Shown piece by piece: positions 60,416 through 64,000 of a stretch of 64,000 nucleotides of DNA. A program made the position numbers and the translations under genes. The stretch is from the NCBI GenBank assembly GCA_016742125.1, contig JACVCM010000003.1:7761-71760 (forward strand), written 5' to 3'. This DNA comes from Sphingomonadaceae bacterium. GTDB taxonomy: Bacteria > Pseudomonadota > Alphaproteobacteria > Sphingomonadales > Sphingomonadaceae. The notes under the pieces were generated by a model. It made no database searches. It was given only the letters and a program-made list of their open reading frames with translations, and was not told where the DNA came from. Each line of letters begins with the position of its first letter. The first letter of the stretch is position 1.

Positions 60416-62119
60416 ATGCCGACCGACCTGGACCTCGCTATCAACGCGACAATAACGCGTTTGATGGAAAATGATGGTCCGCTGACTGTTACATATGTCG
60501 AGAAATTTGGTGTGCAGATGCCGATGCTGGCCAAGGCGCCAGGCAATCTTGCCGATTATTTCGCTTTCTTCTGCTCCATGCATGGCGACAAGGAATTTCT
60601 GGTCGATGGTGACTGCCGCCTGACTTTCGCTGAAACATATGCTGCAGCGCGCGCATTGGCCGGCGGATTGGTGGACGGTCGGCAACTGCAAAAGGGCGAA
60701 CGGGTTGGAATTGCCGCCCGGAATTCAGCCAACTGGATTATCGCTTATATGGCGATCCTGATGGCTGGCGGCGTCGCGACACTGCTGAATGGCTGGTGGC
60801 AGGGAAGTGAGCTTGCCGAGGGCATTCGCATGGTAGGGTGCCGCTATGTTCTCGCCGATGCGCAGCGTGGGGCAAGGCTGGAAGGTCAGGACATCGGCGA
60901 TTGCGATCTGCTGATATTCAGCCATGATTGTTCGCCGCTTGACGGTCTCTCGGTGCTGACATCGCAAGGCGGGGATGCATCGACACCCCTGCCCGCAATC
61001 GATCCGCTCGATAATGCGACGATCCTGTATACGTCCGGGTCGACAGGACAATCAAAGGGTGCAGTATCGGACCATCGCGCGGTCGTGCAGGGCGCGATGA
61101 GCTATGTTGGCCAGACGCTGGTGTTTTTCGAACTGCTAACCGCAACGGGCCAGAGCATGCCTGCACAGCCTTCAGCGCTGGTCAATGTCCCTCTGTTCCA
61201 TGTGACAGCGTCGGTTCCGCTCGTTCTTCAGAGCTTCGCCATCGGTCGCAAGCTGGTCATGATGCCCAAGTGGGATGCAGAAGAAGCGATGCGGATTATC
61301 GAGAAAGAGCGGATCAGTTACTTCGTCGGCGTGCCGCTGATGAGCATTGAACTCGCTACGCATCCCAACCGGCACAAATATGACCTTACAAGTTGCACTG
61401 CATTTGCCGCCGGTGGGGCCCCGCGCCCGGTCGATCATGTGAAGAAAATTCGCAAGGAAATGAGCTGGGGCTATCCGCTACTAGGCTACGGCCTTACGGA
61501 AACCAATGGAGTGGGCTGCGGCAACTTCACTGAAAACTATCTGCTCAAGCCTACCAGCACAGGCCCTGCCACCAAACCCCTGGTCGAAGTCGAAATGCTG
61601 GATGACGACGGAAACATTTTGCCGCAAGGAGAACGAGGCGAGGTATGCATCCGCACGATCGCCAATTTCAACGGCTATTGGGATAATGAGCAGGCGACCC
61701 GCGACGCCTTCACCGACGACGGTTTTTTCCGCACTGGTGACATTGGTTATCTTGATGAGGACGGCTATCTTTTCATCGTCGACCGCAAAAAGGACATTAT
61801 CATTCGCGGCGGCGAGAATATCAGTTGCCCAGAAGTCGAGGCCGCCGCTTACGAGCATGACTCGATTGTAGAGTTGTCGGTATTTGGCATCCCCGACGAG
61901 AAATATGGAGAAGTGCCGGGGATCGTTTATCACACCAAGGATGGCGTGCCGCTATCTGAAGAGGATTTGAAGGCATTTCTTGCCCCGCGTCTGGCTCCGT
62001 TCAAGATTCCTGTTCATTATTGGCAGGCACCGGAACCTCTACCCCGATTGGGTACCCAAAAGATCGACCGTGTCACGCTTCGCCGTCAATATGGCAACAA
62101 GAGTGCAGGGGGAGGCTGA
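60416..62119 (+). CDS. Acyl-CoA synthetase (AMP-forming)
   Basis: 567-residue adenylate-forming ligase. The P-loop motif is ILYTSGSTGQSKGA near residues 203-216, GYGLTETNG near 358-366, and RTGDIGYLDEDGYLFIVDRKKDII near 439-462. The catalytic Lys is expected in PRLGTQKIDR near the end. It activates a fatty or related carboxylic acid with CoA; chain length cannot be told. AGGAGA precedes the ATG. Confidence 0.9.
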   Translation: MPTDLDLAINATITRLMENDGPLTVTYVEKFGVQMPMLAKAPGNLADYFAFFCSMHGDKEFLVDGDCRLTFAETYAAARALAGGLVDGRQLQKGERVGIAARNSANWIIAYMAILMAGGVATLLNGWWQGSELAEGIRMVGCRYVLADAQRGARLEGQDIGDCDLLIFSHDCSPLDGLSVLTSQGGDASTPLPAIDPLDNATILYTSGSTGQSKGAVSDHRAVVQGAMSYVGQTLVFFELLTATGQSMPAQPSALVNVPLFHVTASVPLVLQSFAIGRKLVMMPKWDAEEAMRIIEKERISYFVGVPLMSIELATHPNRHKYDLTSCTAFAAGGAPRPVDHVKKIRKEMSWGYPLLGYGLTETNGVGCGNFTENYLLKPTSTGPATKPLVEVEMLDDDGNILPQGERGEVCIRTIANFNGYWDNEQATRDAFTDDGFFRTGDIGYLDEDGYLFIVDRKKDIIIRGGENISCPEVEAAAYEHDSIVELSVFGIPDEKYGEVPGIVYHTKDGVPLSEEDLKAFLAPRLAPFKIPVHYWQAPEPLPRLGTQKIDRVTLRRQYGNKSAGGG

Positions 62120-62150
62120 CAGGAGGTTCAATCGGGCCTAGGAAGTCGGA

Positions 62151-63989
62151 ATGGCTTCTTCTGCAGACAGTATCGCCAAGCAGCGCGAAATTATCGATCG
62201 CAATGCGCTGGCAGAAACGATCGACGCGATCGTGTCCAACCGCGACCAGGCAACGCAGCGGGCACGGGTTCTTGAGCAACTGCAGAGAGCATTGAGCGAT
62301 GGTCGTACGGAGATCGACCGCCGCCTGGGTGAAAATCCGTCGCATGGATATCGCGCAGCGGCGGAGCAGGCGTTTCTTGTCGACCAGCTTATCAGGCTGA
62401 TTTACGATTATGTGACAACCTGCGTCTACCCCGCAGCAAACCGTTCCTCGTCAGAGCGCATAGCTGTTCTGGCGGTAGGTGGTTATGGCAGGGGCGAGAT
62501 GGCGCCGCATAGCGACGTAGATATCGCTTTTGTCACGCCACATAAGCGCAGTTCCTGGACCGAGCAGGTCGTCGAAGCGATCTTGTATCTTCTTTGGGAT
62601 TTGGGGCTGAAAGTAGGTCAGTCCAGCCGCTCACTCGACGAGACAGTCAAGATGGCCCACGAAGACCTGACTATTCGCACGGCCCTTCTGGAAGGACGTT
62701 TTGTCTGGGGGGACCGGGCAGTTTACGAGGAGGCGTCCCTTCGTTTCTGGAACGAAGTTGTCGGCAAGACTGCGCCGGAATTTGTGAAGCAGAAAATGGC
62801 CGAGCGCGACGAGCGGCATAAACGCATGGGCGATAGCCGCTATGTTGTGGAACCCAATGTCAAGGACGGCAAAGGCGGCTTGCGCGATCTCCATACCTTA
62901 TACTGGATCGGCAAGTATATTCACCGTGTTTCATCTACCTCGGACCTCGTCGGGGTAGGTTTGCTTACCGCCGAAGAATATCGGCGTTTCCGCAAGGCAG
63001 AAAACTTTCTTTGGGCGGTTCGCTGCCACATGCATATCATTACCGGGCGGGCTGAGGACAGGTTGACTTTCGACCTGCAACGCGAAGTTGCCGGGCGGAT
63101 GCAGTTTGCAGATCGCCCCGGCCGGTCGGCGGTCGAACGCTTCATGCAATATTACTTCCTCAACGCAAAGGCGGTGGGAGATCTTACCGGGCTTTTCCTG
63201 GCGCATCTCGACGAGTCGATGGCAAAAAAAGGCAGGCGTTTCCTTCCTTCCTTCGCCCGTAATCTCAAAAAGCTGAACGGCTTTCAACTCGATCGGGGTC
63301 GCTTGGGACTACCTTATGACAGCTATTTCGAAGACGATCCTGTTCGCCTGATCGAAATATTTCAGCTCGCTGATCTGCACGGGCTCGAAATTCACCCGCT
63401 TGCGATGCGCGCCGCACAGCGCGATGCCCGTCTGATCGACAATTCCATCAGGCGCGATCCCCGAGCCAACGCACTTTTCATGGATGTCCTCACATCACCG
63501 CGCGACCCCGAAACTGTGCTGCGCTGGATGAATGAATCAACCGTATTCGGTCGTTTTGTGCCAGATTTTCGTCGCGTAGTGGCGCAGATGCAGTTCGACA
63601 TGTACCATCATTACACAGTCGATGAACATTCCATCCGCGCCATCGGACTTTTGGCCGAAATCGAGCGCGGCGATCTAAAGGCGGATCACCCCCTGTCGAC
63701 CGCGATAATGCGTCAAATCGTCAGTCGCCGCGTGCTTTTTGTGGCAACATTGCTTCACGATATTGCGAAGGGCCGGGGGGGTGACCACAGCATTTTGGGC
63801 GCGGAGGTGGCCGAGAGCCTTTGCCCTCGTCTCGGGCTAAGCGCTGCCGAAACCGAAACCGTTGCCTGGCTTGTTCGCTACCACCTGCTGATGTCCGCGA
63901 CCGCGTTCAAGCGCGACCTTGCTGATTTCAAGACGATCCTCGATTTCGCGCAGGTCGTGCAACCCCCGGGTCCATTGCGCCTTTGCTGA
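62151..63989 (+). CDS. glnD: [Protein-PII] uridylyltransferase, 5' part with apparent frameshift
   Basis: GlnD adds and removes UMP on PII in nitrogen signalling. The nucleotidyltransferase motif GGYGRGEMAPHSDVDI lies near residues 104-119, the linker KDGKGGLRDLH near 239-249, and the HD domain LLHDIAKGRGGDHS near 536-549. The frame stops at 63,989 after 612 codons, whereas GlnD is usually about 900 residues with ACT domains. After QVVQ the expected LRLL-LV pattern breaks to LRLC-stop, and reading one base differently restores L-L-M-V. This may be a sequencing error at the edge or a real frameshift. Confidence 0.85.
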   Translation: MASSADSIAKQREIIDRNALAETIDAIVSNRDQATQRARVLEQLQRALSDGRTEIDRRLGENPSHGYRAAAEQAFLVDQLIRLIYDYVTTCVYPAANRSSSERIAVLAVGGYGRGEMAPHSDVDIAFVTPHKRSSWTEQVVEAILYLLWDLGLKVGQSSRSLDETVKMAHEDLTIRTALLEGRFVWGDRAVYEEASLRFWNEVVGKTAPEFVKQKMAERDERHKRMGDSRYVVEPNVKDGKGGLRDLHTLYWIGKYIHRVSSTSDLVGVGLLTAEEYRRFRKAENFLWAVRCHMHIITGRAEDRLTFDLQREVAGRMQFADRPGRSAVERFMQYYFLNAKAVGDLTGLFLAHLDESMAKKGRRFLPSFARNLKKLNGFQLDRGRLGLPYDSYFEDDPVRLIEIFQLADLHGLEIHPLAMRAAQRDARLIDNSIRRDPRANALFMDVLTSPRDPETVLRWMNESTVFGRFVPDFRRVVAQMQFDMYHHYTVDEHSIRAIGLLAEIERGDLKADHPLSTAIMRQIVSRRVLFVATLLHDIAKGRGGDHSILGAEVAESLCPRLGLSAAETETVAWLVRYHLLMSATAFKRDLADFKTILDFAQVVQPPGPLRLC

Positions 63990-64000
63990 TGGTGGAGCGG

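Overview
The window carries a complete aerobic anoxygenic photosynthesis gene cluster (PGC, about 4,820-45,150) set in ordinary chromosomal housekeeping sequence. The gene order (hemA-puhE-acsF-orf-puhCBA-lhaA-bchMLHBNF; aerR/ppsR; bchG-bch2-bchP-tspO; bchCXYZ-pufBALM with crtF; crtDC; bchIDO), the aerobic cyclase AcsF with no bchE, the absence of pufC, pufQ and puc genes, and the moderately high GC all point to an alphaproteobacterial aerobic anoxygenic phototroph of the order Sphingomonadales. The genus cannot be read from the sequence.

Left flank (1-4,619): 5' end of a Pro-rich lipoprotein gene, a Bax-inhibitor-1 family membrane protein, a low-molecular-weight phosphotyrosine phosphatase, an MFS transporter and a long-chain-type acyl-CoA dehydrogenase.

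PGC, first part (4,820-23,250): bciA (8-vinyl reductase), a DUF3422 protein and a lipid-anchored cytochrome c (cycA candidate) run on the plus strand and end at a bidirectional terminator facing hemA. On the minus strand, fourteen tightly packed genes run from bchF (23,142) down to hemA (7,877). They make 5-aminolevulinate, Mg-protoporphyrin, its cyclised product, chlorophyllide and the 3-hydroxyethyl side chain, and they include reaction-centre subunit H and assembly factors PuhB, PuhC, PuhE and LhaA. A bchF promoter with overlapping PpsR-type half sites drives this run.

PGC, regulatory and middle part (23,365-29,984): a B12-binding AerR/PpaA-type anti-repressor and the repressor PpsR lie side by side. 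A PpsR site then precedes bchG-bch2-bchP-tspO-orf81, which attach and reduce the bacteriochlorophyll tail.

PGC, last part (30,063-45,146): crtF, bchCXYZ and pufBALM run on the minus strand into a strong terminator. PpsR site pairs with 8-nt spacing sit before bchC and between crtF and crtD. crtD and crtC run divergently. bchI-bchD-bchO and a 52-codon membrane-protein gene close the cluster. The phytoene-to-carotenoid genes crtB, crtI and crtE are not in the window.

Right flank (45,246-64,000): threonine-aldolase-like enzyme, EamA exporter, wax ester synthase/DGAT, hydrolase, SDR, PgeF, DASS-type transporter, transsulfuration enzyme, HAD phosphatase, a Mla-type lipid transport operon (STAS-MlaE, MlaF, MlaD, PqiC-like lipoprotein), MidA-like methyltransferase, Lgt, acyl-CoA synthetase and the 5' two-thirds of glnD, which shows an apparent frameshift at the window edge.

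The most unusual features are an in-frame palindromic repeat in the bchB linker, a long crtD/crtC overlap with no start codon at the conserved CrtC N-terminus, and three small uncharacterised proteins embedded in the PGC. No tRNA, rRNA, CRISPR array or transposase was found, and no gene-free stretch exceeds 300 bases.
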